Below, piece after piece: positions 1-6,020 of a stretch of DNA of 11,219 bases. Each line of letters starts with the position of its first letter. The stretch's first letter is position 1. Below the pieces are notes generated by a model. That model was not told the DNA's origin. It saw only the letters and a list, made by a program, of their open reading frames with translations, and did not search any database. The position numbers and the translations under genes were made by a program. The stretch spans positions 1-11,219 of the forward strand of contig JAHJJO010000141.1 of the NCBI GenBank assembly GCA_018822835.1, written 5' to 3'. Origin of the DNA: Patescibacteria group bacterium. GTDB lineage: Bacteria > Patescibacteriota > Patescibacteriia > Patescibacteriales > JAHJJO01.

Positions 1-1
1 A

Positions 2-94
2 TTAGTTTATTTTATCGCCTTGTTTTTATTAGGTGGGATTAAAAAAGAAGATGTAATTAGAATTTTAGAAATAATAAGAATTAAAAAAAGTTAA
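2..94 (+). CDS. 3' end of a probable membrane protein (possible polysaccharide flippase), partial
   Basis: An open frame enters from the left edge and stops at TAA 92-94, leaving the last 30 residues. They consist of a hydrophobic stretch (LVYFIALFLLGG) followed by a charged amphipathic tail with IKKEDVIRIL and a basic end. A final membrane helix followed by a K-x-E-D tail is typical of the C-terminus of MurJ/Wzx-like polysaccharide flippases, and the nearby glycosyltransferases fit that. Only the tail is visible, so this is inference; another polytopic membrane protein is equally possible. The stop lies next to a hairpin repeat. Confidence 0.45.
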   Translation, partial: LVYFIALFLLGGIKKEDVIRILEIIRIKKS

Positions 95-95
95 A

Positions 96-156
96 AGTTT
101 ATAAAGTATACTGAGTGATTGACTTTTGACTTTACGGACTTTTGACTTTATAGACT
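96..156. repeat. Imperfect hairpin repeat, family 'actttatagact/gactttacggact'
   Basis: The left arm agtttataaagt (96-107) pairs with actttatagact (145-156) with one mismatch. The space between contains gactttacggact (128-140) and several ttgactttt units. The same words recur at 480-557, on the other side of the next gene, so this is a repeat family and not a one-off terminator. It lies between the stop at 94 and the ATG at 162. Confidence 0.6.
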
Positions 157-161
157 AATTT

Positions 162-479
162 ATGACTTTAGAAAGATGGGAAAATATAATAGGAAATATT
201 AAAGACAATTTTAAAGTTGAAGAGCAGGGGAACGAACATTTTGATGAACATGGCGGCATTGATGTTGAGTTTATAATATTTAAAGGGCCGTTAGGAAAAA
301 TGAAATTAGAATTTATTACTAAGCCTGTAGTATTGGATAAAAAAACATTCTACTCGCAACGCATTGGCTCTGAAACGCAAGTAGAATATATTTATAGCAA
401 AGATGAAAAAAGTCGTAAGTTTAAAGCGCATAAAGATGAGGATGGGGAGTGGAAGGAGATTAACGAAATTAGTTTATAA
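162..479 (+). CDS. Conserved-looking hypothetical protein, 105 aa
   Basis: I do not recognise a named family. The protein is small, soluble and charged, with no signal peptide or membrane segment. The N-terminus looks helical (MTLERWENIIGNIKDNF). The middle has alternating hydrophobic residues suggesting beta strands (DVEFIIF, KMKLEFITKPVVLD, TQVEYIYS). The tail is lysine/glutamate rich (KFKAHKDEDGEWKEI). Small proteins of this look are frequent in CPR genomes, but no function can be assigned. The start has no Shine-Dalgarno site and lies only 5 bases after a hairpin repeat. A second repeat of the same family begins right after the stop, so the gene sits alone between two copies. Coding is supported by an intact frame, codon use like its neighbours, and a plausible composition. 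Confidence 0.7.
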   Translation: MTLERWENIIGNIKDNFKVEEQGNEHFDEHGGIDVEFIIFKGPLGKMKLEFITKPVVLDKKTFYSQRIGSETQVEYIYSKDEKSRKFKAHKDEDGEWKEINEISL

Positions 480-557
480 AGTCCATAAAGTCCATAAAGT
501 CGAAAGTCTATAAAGTATTTAACTTTATAGACTTATAGACTTTCGACTTTACGGACT
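480..557. repeat. Long inverted repeat (hairpin) upstream of the beta-propeller gene
   Basis: The left arm 489-516 (agtccataaagtcgaaagtc, then tataaagt) pairs with the right arm 522-557. The right arm has one base difference and an 8-base duplication (tatagact). The loop is about 5 bases. The word agtccataa is tandemly repeated at the outer left edge. It shares actttatagact and gactttacggact with the repeat at 96-156. It starts directly after the stop of the 105-aa gene and ends 8 bases before the next ATG, so it could act as terminator or mRNA leader structure, but it lacks a U-tract. Confidence 0.75.
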
Positions 558-565
558 AATATTTT

Positions 566-2842
566 ATGTTTAAATACAAAACAACAATTAAGTCAGCAGT
601 TGCGTTATTCGCGATTATTTTAGTTTTATCTGGCTGTTCTTTAATTCCTAAACCGCCCAAAGATGTCGTTGGCAACAAACCAATTCTGTCAACAATTCAA
701 GAAAAATTAGCAAATCAAAGCAAGATTAAAAAATTCGCAGATTACGACGAATTAAAAGAATTTTTGCAAGAACATCCTGTTGAATCTTATGGAAATATAA
801 ATTATTCAAGAGGTGATATGTGGGGTGGTGAAGAAGTAATGTTTGATCAGGAAATGGGACTTGGCGAGGCAACGCCGTCATCAATGAAAAGCATGGTGCA
901 AGAAACAACTGCTGGTTCAGTAGATTATTCTAAAACAAATATTCAGGTTGAAGGAGTTGATGAAGCTGATATCATTAAAACAGATGGAAAGTATATTTAT
1001 GCTGTTTCAAAAAATAATTTATTTATTGTAAACGCTCATCCAGCTGAAAATGCTGAAATTTTCTCTAAAATAGAATTTAAATCACGACCGAGCGATATTT
1101 ATATTAATGGAGATAACTTAATAATTTATGGTATAGATGATCAAATTCAAACAACAGAGCTGTATAAAAAATTTGTACGGCGTGGAAATTATGTATTTTT
1201 CAAAGTTTTTGATATTAGTGATAAAAAAAATCCAAAGCAAATTCGCGATTTAGGATTTGAAGGCAATTACAGCAACTCAAGAATGATTGGCGATTATGTA
1301 TATTTTATAACAACTAATAATAATTATTATACTGATAACGATTCTGTGTTACCAATGATAATTGAGGATAGTAAAGTTGTATTAAATAAATGCGCTGATA
1401 AAACCGCTAAATGTTTTGCGCCTGATGTTTATTATTTTGATATGCCTTATGATCTATATAATTTTACCACTATTATTGCTGTTAATATTAAAAATAATAC
1501 ACAGCCGATTAAGGGCGATGTTTATCTAATGGCATCTAACCAAAATATGTATGTTTCTCAAAATAATATTTACATAACATATACAAAATATATTAGCGAG
1601 CAGGAGTTAGCGACAGAGGTTATGAAAGAAATAATTTATCCATTGTTATCTAAAGCAGATCAGGATAAGATTGCAAAAATTGAGCAAACAGAAAATTTTA
1701 TTTTATCTAAAAATGAAAAACTGTTTAAAATTAGTCAAATTATAGAGCGTTATAAAAATTCTACTTTAAATCAAGCAGATCAAAATGAGTTGCAAAAAAA
1801 ATTAGAAAATGCAATGAAACAAAAATATGAAGACATTTCAAAAGAGTTGGAAAAAACAATAATTCATAAAATTGCAATTAACAAAGATGAATTAGAATAC
1901 AAAACATTTAGTGAAGTGCCAGGGCAGGTTTTGAACCAATTTTCAATGGATGAAAGCAATGGCTATTTTAGGATTGCGACAACCAAAAATAGAACATGGT
2001 CGCAATTTGCGGAAAGCAATGAATCTTATAATAATCTTTATGTATTAGATGTGAAAGATTTAAAAACAGTCGGCAAGCTAGAGGGATTAGCAAAAACAGA
2101 AAAAATATATTCTGTTCGTTTTATGCAAAATAGGGCGTATATGGTGACATTTAGGCAGACTGATCCATTATTTGTTATTGATTTAAGTAATCCAACAAGA
2201 CCAACAGTGTTGGGTAAATTAAAAATTCCAGGATTTTCTAATTATTTACATCCTTATGATAACGATACTTTAATTGGTATAGGCAAAGACGCGACTGAAT
2301 CAGGCAGACAACAAGGATTAAAATTATCATTGTTTGATGTGTCAGATGTGGCAAATCCAAAAGAAATAGATAATTATGTTATGGGAGATAGGGGAAGTGA
2401 TTCCATTGCTTTGTATGACCATAAAGCATTTTTATTTTCAAAAGAAAAAAATTTATTAGTTATTCCAGTGTCCACCAGAGAAGAAGTTATTTTTGAGGAT
2501 GTTATTATTGAACCAAATTTTGGGCAAATTATGCCACCTCTTCCCCCACGCAGAAAAGAAATGTCAATTTTTGTCGGCGCTGCAGTATTTAAAGTAGATA
2601 AAACAGGATTTAAATTAACAGGCAAAATAGATCATTCAAATGGCGGGCAATCTTCTGGCCAAGATTATTGGCGCGGTTATAATTATTATGACAATACTGT
2701 AAAGCGAAGTTTATATATTGATGATATTTTATACACTTTTTCCAATAATTACTTAAAAGCAAATAAGTTAAGTGATTTGGAATTAGTTAAAAATATAGAA
2801 TTAAAAAAAGAAAAGTCGGACGACTTTGAGGTTGTAAATTAA
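566..2842 (+). CDS. Secreted lipoprotein with C-terminal beta-propeller domain (PF09826-type)
   Basis: This 758-residue protein starts with a lipoprotein signal: basic N-terminus, hydrophobic core, and lipobox LSGC with Cys24 as the lipidated residue, so it should be anchored on the outer face of the membrane. The core matches the beta-propeller family seen in archaea and Gram-positive bacteria. The signature NIQVEGVDEADIIKTDG lies at 125-141, followed by blade-like repeats (YIYAVSKNNLFIVN, VFFKVFDISDKKNPKQIRDLG, LYVLDVKDLKTVGKL, LFVIDLSNPTRPTVLGKL). HPYDNDTLIGIG is at 562-573 and RSLYIDDILYTFS at 713-725. Residues about 343-445 form a charged, helix-rich insertion between blades. The molecular role of the family is not established; binding or scaffolding at the cell surface is likely. 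The start follows a hairpin repeat with no Shine-Dalgarno site. The stop is 3 bp from the convergent glycosyltransferase stop. Confidence 0.9.
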   Translation: MFKYKTTIKSAVALFAIILVLSGCSLIPKPPKDVVGNKPILSTIQEKLANQSKIKKFADYDELKEFLQEHPVESYGNINYSRGDMWGGEEVMFDQEMGLGEATPSSMKSMVQETTAGSVDYSKTNIQVEGVDEADIIKTDGKYIYAVSKNNLFIVNAHPAENAEIFSKIEFKSRPSDIYINGDNLIIYGIDDQIQTTELYKKFVRRGNYVFFKVFDISDKKNPKQIRDLGFEGNYSNSRMIGDYVYFITTNNNYYTDNDSVLPMIIEDSKVVLNKCADKTAKCFAPDVYYFDMPYDLYNFTTIIAVNIKNNTQPIKGDVYLMASNQNMYVSQNNIYITYTKYISEQELATEVMKEIIYPLLSKADQDKIAKIEQTENFILSKNEKLFKISQIIERYKNSTLNQADQNELQKKLENAMKQKYEDISKELEKTIIHKIAINKDELEYKTFSEVPGQVLNQFSMDESNGYFRIATTKNRTWSQFAESNESYNNLYVLDVKDLKTVGKLEGLAKTEKIYSVRFMQNRAYMVTFRQTDPLFVIDLSNPTRPTVLGKLKIPGFSNYLHPYDNDTLIGIGKDATESGRQQGLKLSLFDVSDVANPKEIDNYVMGDRGSDSIALYDHKAFLFSKEKNLLVIPVSTREEVIFEDVIIEPNFGQIMPPLPPRRKEMSIFVGAAVFKVDKTGFKLTGKIDHSNGGQSSGQDYWRGYNYYDNTVKRSLYIDDILYTFSNNYLKANKLSDLELVKNIELKKEKSDDFEVVN

Positions 2843-2845
2843 TTT

Positions 2846-3631
2846 TTATTTCCATTTCCAAAAATATTTGATCCATGACTTAATATGCTCTCTAGCTAAT
2901 TTATTTAAAAATGGTGAAATATACCATGGCTTTTCAATGCCGCTCCTGATATGGTCATGAATTATTATTGCTTTTGGATTATAAATTATTTTATATTTTG
3001 CTTCGCATGCCCTGTAACACAAATCTATATCTTCGCAGTACATAAAAAAACGTTTATCAAATAATGGTTTAATTAAATTAAATTTTTTTTTATCAATCAT
3101 TAAGCATGATCCCATTAGCCAATTCACTTCTTTAATACTATTATGATCAAAATCTTCCATTAAAAAATTATTAAGATATTTCTTAAAAAATTTCCCCATA
3201 AACGTCCTTCTCAGTATTGGCGTATAAAATTTTGGAAAACGAAAACAAGAATATTGCAAAGTGTTGTCTGGATTTAATAATTTTGGGCCAACAATACCGA
3301 CTTTTTCATTATTTTTAATGTAATTGTATAAAGTTTTAATAGCATCTTTTTTTACTGTGGTATCTGGATTTAAAATTAAAATAAATTCACCTCGCGTTTG
3401 TTTAATGCCTAAATTATTTCCACCTCCCATTCCTAAATTTTTTTCGCTTTGAATAAAATTAATTTCAGGATATTGTAATGTAATAATTTTTTGACTGTCA
3501 TCTTGTGATGCATTATCAACTACGATAATTTCATATTTTAAATTATCTAAATCAGACTCTTTGATTGATTGAATGCAATTCAAAGTTTTTTCTTTAGATT
3601 TGTAGTTGACTATTATAATGCTTAAATCCAT
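2846..3631 (-). CDS. Family-2 glycosyltransferase (WbbL/rhamnosyltransferase-like)
   Basis: This 261-residue protein probably transfers a sugar from a nucleotide donor onto a surface glycan. It has the GT-A fold hallmarks of family 2: SIIIVNYKS at 4-12, VDNAS at 38-42, the loop NLGMGGGNNLGI at 65-76, and LNPDTTV at 87-93, where the NPD replaces DxD for metal and nucleotide binding. GSCLMIDKKKF is at 174-184 and MYCEDIDLCYR at 197-207, containing the catalytic acidic pair, with HDH at 225-227. This set is typical of the WbbL-like subgroup; the actual donor sugar cannot be read. The length is complete for the subgroup. A C-terminal basic and aromatic tail (SWIKYFWKWK) may associate with the membrane. 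It is downstream of, and co-oriented with, a second glycosyltransferase, separated by a 77-bp hairpin repeat. No Shine-Dalgarno site precedes the ATG at 3631. Confidence 0.9.
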   Translation of the reverse strand: MDLSIIIVNYKSKEKTLNCIQSIKESDLDNLKYEIIVVDNASQDDSQKIITLQYPEINFIQSEKNLGMGGGNNLGIKQTRGEFILILNPDTTVKKDAIKTLYNYIKNNEKVGIVGPKLLNPDNTLQYSCFRFPKFYTPILRRTFMGKFFKKYLNNFLMEDFDHNSIKEVNWLMGSCLMIDKKKFNLIKPLFDKRFFMYCEDIDLCYRACEAKYKIIYNPKAIIIHDHIRSGIEKPWYISPFLNKLAREHIKSWIKYFWKWK

Positions 3632-3636
3632 AAATT

Positions 3637-3713
3637 AGCTTTTTAGCTTGTAGCTTTTTAGCTTCTTAGGATTTTATATTTTATAAATCTACAACCTAAA
3701 AAGCTAAAAAGCT
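3637..3713. repeat. Inverted repeat between two glycosyltransferase genes
   Basis: Arm 3652-3670 (agctttttagcttcttagg) pairs with 3695-3713 with a single mismatch across a 24-base AT-rich loop. A second direct copy of agctttttagctt precedes the left arm at 3637. The structure fills almost the whole gap between the stop of the upstream gene (3717) and the start of the downstream gene (3631). It could attenuate or protect the bicistronic message, but no clear U-tract follows. Confidence 0.7.
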
Positions 3714-3716
3714 ATG

Positions 3717-4865
3717 TTACCACCAAATCATCCTATTCACTATCCGCCAATACAACCCAAAAACAGGATTAATCACTTTTAACTTCCAGTCATTAATTTC
3801 CTGATACCAAATTTTTCCTGTAAATAATTTAATAATTTTTTTGTCTTTAATTTTGCGTAAACTTTGTGATTGCTTGCACGCGTAATATAAATATTTCCAT
3901 TTTGCAGGCGTTAAAAAATATTTCCAAACTCTAACTTTCTCTTTAAACCAGCCAGTTTTTAATGAAAACAATATTAAACCAAATTCCATTATAATAAATG
4001 CTGGTGAGATTAATAGTAATGTTAAAATATTATAATTTTTAATTATAGCAATAATTCGATTTCTGTCCATCCAATAATATTTTTTAATTGATCTGCTAAA
4101 TTCGTATTTATGATAAACAACAGCGTCTTGAGCTAAAACGCATTTATATCCAGCAAGCCAAATGCGCCAGCCCAAATCCTGATCTTCATTATACATCCAA
4201 AATTCTTCGTCAAAAAGGCCTATTTGTTTTAAAATATTTACTTTTAATAAAACCGCTGATCCGCTAAAATAACAAATATCTCGTGAATTACGAAACGCCT
4301 CTAAGTTGTCATTCCCGCGAACGCGGGAATCCAGCTTAGTGCTGTTATGACTGGATTCCCGCGTTCGCGGGAATGACACAAAGGAACATTTTTTTTGACT
4401 TGAATTTAAACTATCCTGATAATTTGAACAGTAGCCGAATCCTAAAAAATGTGTAATATTACCTAAACTGTTTATTTTTTCTTTCTCAGACCAAAGCATT
4501 ATTCGCGCCTGAACAGCGCTAATTTTATCATCGCTTTCCGCAACTTTTATTAATTCATTCACGCACCACTGTTCAACTATAACATCTAAATTAAATAAAA
4601 TTACATAATTAAATTTTTGTTCTATTGCCTTTTTTATAGCGTCATTATTTCCTTTTGCAAACCCATCGTTATTTCTATTTCTAATAATTTCTGCTTCTGG
4701 GACTATTTTGTTTAAATAATTAAAACTTTTCTCGCTTGTTTCATTGTCAACTATAAAAATTTTGTAATTTTTACAGTCTTGTTTTCTAATGCTTTCTATG
4801 CAGTCTGGTAAATACTTTTCAGCATAATCTTTATAATTTATTAAAATAATCGCGGTTTTTTTCAT
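3717..4865 (-). CDS. Family-2 glycosyltransferase with in-frame palindromic element
   Basis: This 382-residue glycosyltransferase has the same GT-A core as its neighbour: AIILINYKDY at 5-14, VDNET at 39-43, NRNNDGFAKGNNDAI at 63-77, FNLDVIV at 91-97 (N-x-D in place of DxD), SGSAVLL at 201-207, and FDEEFWMYNEDQDLGWR at 218-234 with the catalytic acidic residues. Residues about 279-302 are strongly hydrophobic and probably form a membrane helix. Residues about 163-187 (FPRTRESS...LDSRVRGNDN) are not part of the family. They are the translation of a 70-bp perfect palindrome, placed between the nucleotide-binding and acceptor-side motifs. All core motifs downstream remain in frame, so the enzyme could still be functional. 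Without that segment the protein is close to the usual length of these enzymes. There is no Shine-Dalgarno site. Confidence 0.88.
   Translation of the reverse strand: MKKTAIILINYKDYAEKYLPDCIESIRKQDCKNYKIFIVDNETSEKSFNYLNKIVPEAEIIRNRNNDGFAKGNNDAIKKAIEQKFNYVILFNLDVIVEQWCVNELIKVAESDDKISAVQARIMLWSEKEKINSLGNITHFLGFGYCSNYQDSLNSSQKKCSFVSFPRTRESSHNSTKLDSRVRGNDNLEAFRNSRDICYFSGSAVLLKVNILKQIGLFDEEFWMYNEDQDLGWRIWLAGYKCVLAQDAVVYHKYEFSRSIKKYYWMDRNRIIAIIKNYNILTLLLISPAFIIMEFGLILFSLKTGWFKEKVRVWKYFLTPAKWKYLYYACKQSQSLRKIKDKKIIKLFTGKIWYQEINDWKLKVINPVFGLYWRIVNRMIWW
4308..4377. repeat. 70-bp perfect palindromic element inside a coding sequence
   Basis: Two 27-bp arms, 4308-4334 and 4351-4377, are exact reverse complements across a 16-base spacer. 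Each arm contains its own smaller palindrome, attcccgcg-aa-cgcgggaat. It is much more GC-rich than the surrounding gene. The word GTCATTCCCGCGAACGCGGG belongs to a palindrome type that recurs in many bacterial genomes and resembles the neisserial dRS3-like repeats. Here it lies within the glycosyltransferase reading frame and is translated on the minus strand as FPRTRESS...LDSRVRGNDN, analogous to Rickettsia palindromic elements. Confidence 0.92.
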
Positions 4866-4878
4866 AAAATGAAATAGA

Positions 4879-5036
4879 CCTTCGGCATTTTTTCTGCGTA
4901 GATCTATGCGTTGTTACCCTATTAAATTCGTTTTGCGACTATTTAAACAGGGTAAATCTGCGTTTACCCCATTAGATAACTGCATATCTAACGGGGTTTA
5001 TCCGCTTTCCGCCAACTTATAAGCAGATGGACGTAT
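4879..5036. repeat. Left copy of the 'tctgcgta' island-border repeat, interrupted
   Basis: The two ends, 4879-4915 (ccttcggcat...gcgttgtta) and 5001-5036 (tccgctttccgcc...cttataagcagatgg), match the reverse complement of 9172-9270 with few differences. The right-hand copy is continuous. In this copy about 85 bases of unrelated palindromic sequence replace about 10 bases in the middle. It starts 13 bases upstream of the glycosyltransferase start on the minus strand. Confidence 0.75.
4916..5000. repeat. Two adjacent hairpins nested inside the border repeat
   Basis: The first hairpin is ttaccctattaaat (4914-4926 region) with atttaaacagggtaa (4941-4955). The second is accccattagata (4966-4978) with tatctaacggggt (4985-4997). 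The ccctgttaaat/atttaacaggg words are the same family as at 8518-8560 and 9311-9424. The block interrupts a sequence that is continuous in the other copy of the border repeat, so it is best read as a later insertion. Confidence 0.7.
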
Positions 5037-5071
5037 ATAATTAGTTCCTGTGTAAAAACTAAACAATCTTC

Positions 5072-5185
5072 GACGGTTCTATAGTTCTCACGGAGCGAGA
5101 CTGTGGAGCCTTGATGCAAATATGCATAATGGCTCCATCCGCCGTGGCGGACTCCATTGCATTCCGTAAAAACTATGGAGCCGTC
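5072..5185. repeat. Branched palindromic element (one stem enclosing two hairpins)
   Basis: The outer arms 5072-5094 and 5163-5185 are 23 bp each and match at 19 positions; the four differences are all transitions. Inside, tggagcc (5104-5110) pairs with ggctcca (5131-5137), and tccgcc-gt-ggcgga (5138-5151) is a perfect hairpin. The result is a three-way junction. I see no credible gene here; the minus-strand open frame across it has no family character. Confidence 0.7.
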
Positions 5186-5245
5186 AAAAAAGTATTGTAA
5201 TTTAATAACTAAATCGTTTTTAACATAAAGCAATCCAATAACGCT

Positions 5246-5311
5246 GTCATTGCGAGGAGAGCCAGGCTGTCTAAAAACTCCAGGCGCAATGACAAGTACT
5301 CTCGCAATGAC
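5246..5311. repeat. 'gtcattgcgag' palindromic repeat interrupted by an 18-bp motif
   Basis: gtcattgcgag (5246-5256) pairs perfectly with ctcgcaatgac (5301-5311), and a partial inner copy gcgcaatgac lies at 5284-5293. This word is a common palindromic repeat type in bacterial genomes. In the middle, 5263-5280 is identical over 18 bp to the terminal repeat of the element at 8218-8376 (caggctgtctaaaaactc), apparently as a solo copy. Confidence 0.7.
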
Positions 5312-5407
5312 ACTATTCTTGTACTGCCTTGCTGTTAAAAACGATTATTATTGCATTTTTACATAGGGACTACTTAGATTATAAAACAGTCAAAAGAGCT
5401 GTTAAAA

Positions 5408-5579
5408 AGCGTTATCCACCCAACACTGTCTACAATTTTTAAAATTATATGCCAATATTAGGGAAAAGATTAAATAAAAATAAATTACCATAAATCACAA
5501 AAAGGGACTTGAATGATAAATTGAACGTCTTATAATTTAAAGACGTTTTATAAATTATGGACAGTGTTGGGGCAACGCT
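5408..5579. repeat. Small element with terminal inverted repeats (MITE-like)
   Basis: The left end has cccaacactgtctacaattt (from 5419). The right end, aaattatggacagtgttggg (to 5572), is its reverse complement apart from about three bases. Further out, agcgtt (5408-5413) pairs with aacgct (5574-5579). An internal hairpin aacgtct...agacgtt lies at 5524-5546. No protein is encoded. Length and layout fit a non-autonomous transposable element; I could not identify a convincing target-site duplication. The right end lies about 100 bases upstream of the R-M operon. Confidence 0.6.
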
Positions 5580-5627
5580 AAGGAACTCCCTAAAGATTTA
5601 TTTACAAAATTGTTTAAATTCGTTATC

Positions 5628-5665
5628 ATTATAGTATCAAGAAAGAAGCCTTTATATACTATAAT
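5628..5665 (+). promoter_or_regulatory. Perfect inverted repeat overlapping candidate promoter of the R-M operon
   Basis: attatagtat (5628-5637) and atactataat (5656-5665) are exact reverse complements across 18 bases, just upstream of the XRE regulator start at 5686. The right arm contains a consensus -10 TATAAT (5660-5665), with no good -35. A second option is TTGTTT (5610-5615) with TAGTAT (5632-5637) at 16-base spacing. The layout suits an operator bound by the adjacent regulator, giving autoregulation as for R-M controller proteins. That link is inferred. Confidence 0.5.
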
Positions 5666-5685
5666 GTTATACAATTAGAAAAGAT

Positions 5686-5892
5686 ATGTCAAACAATAAT
5701 AAAATTGCTGAAAACTTAAAGAAACTGCGGGCTAAAAAAGGGCTTTCTCTTGAGAAAATAGCCCATCTTGCCGATTTATCCCTTAACACCATTGTTAAGG
5801 TCGAAAACGGAGTAAATGCAAACCCAACTATTGAAACGCTAACCAAGATCGCCAAGGCGCTTGAAGTTGGTGTTGATGATTTAATTAAGTAA
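5686..5892 (+). CDS. XRE/Cro-type HTH regulator, probable R-M controller protein
   Basis: This 68-residue protein is almost entirely one HTH_3 domain: IAENLKKLRAKKGLSLEKIAHLADLS with the recognition helix region LSLNTIVKVENG, then NPTIETLTKIAKALEVGVDDLIK. It should bind DNA as a dimer. It is the first gene of a same-strand operon with the restriction endonuclease and methyltransferase, a position and size like controller (C) proteins, which delay endonuclease expression after transfer. The inverted repeat at 5628-5665 is a candidate binding site. The ATG at 5686 is preceded by a weak purine stretch (agaaaag). The stop is two bases before another ATG (5895), suggesting translational coupling in the ancestral operon. 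It could alternatively be a generic XRE repressor. Confidence 0.85.
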   Translation: MSNNNKIAENLKKLRAKKGLSLEKIAHLADLSLNTIVKVENGVNANPTIETLTKIAKALEVGVDDLIK

Positions 5893-5894
5893 TT

Positions 5895-6020
5895 ATGCCG
5901 ATTTTTAATGATTTAAATTTAGATAATTGGAAAGAGTCAGAAATTTTAAGAAAATATATTTTAATTTTAAAAACTAATCATGAAAACAAATTTACTTATT
6001 GCTATTGCAAATTTAGTTAA
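5895..6020 (+). pseudogene. Short frame resembling the 5' end of a DNA methyltransferase
   Basis: The ATG is 2 bases after the regulator stop. The frame reads MPIFNDLNLDNWKESEI and then changes character ([20 protein letters not shown]...), ending at 6020 after 41 codons. It overlaps the endonuclease start out of frame by 41 bases. The first ~17 residues resemble the N-terminus of N4-cytosine/N6-adenine methyltransferases of the type that continue with TDSLW...ERDKSGKH; this is from memory of family style. I infer a gene deleted to its first ~50 bases, with the rest chance coding. It may equally be a leader peptide that couples translation to the endonuclease. Confidence 0.35.

Noticed and set aside
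2843..2845. Shared bidirectional terminator between the convergent lipoprotein and glycosyltransferase genes
   Set aside because: The stops are only 3 bp apart and no hairpin with a T-tract is visible around them.
4988..5233. 81-residue open frame on the minus strand
   Set aside because: It spans the border repeat and the branched palindrome, its translation has no family character, and the palindromes explain the conserved-looking sequence.
4300..5320. Possible CRISPR array because of many short palindromes
   Set aside because: There is no regular repeat-spacer periodicity; the palindromes belong to different families and occur once or in inverted pairs. No cas genes are present.
5686..5892. 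Antitoxin of a toxin-antitoxin pair
   Set aside because: No toxin-like gene is adjacent; the following genes are a clear endonuclease and methyltransferase, so an R-M controller is the better reading.
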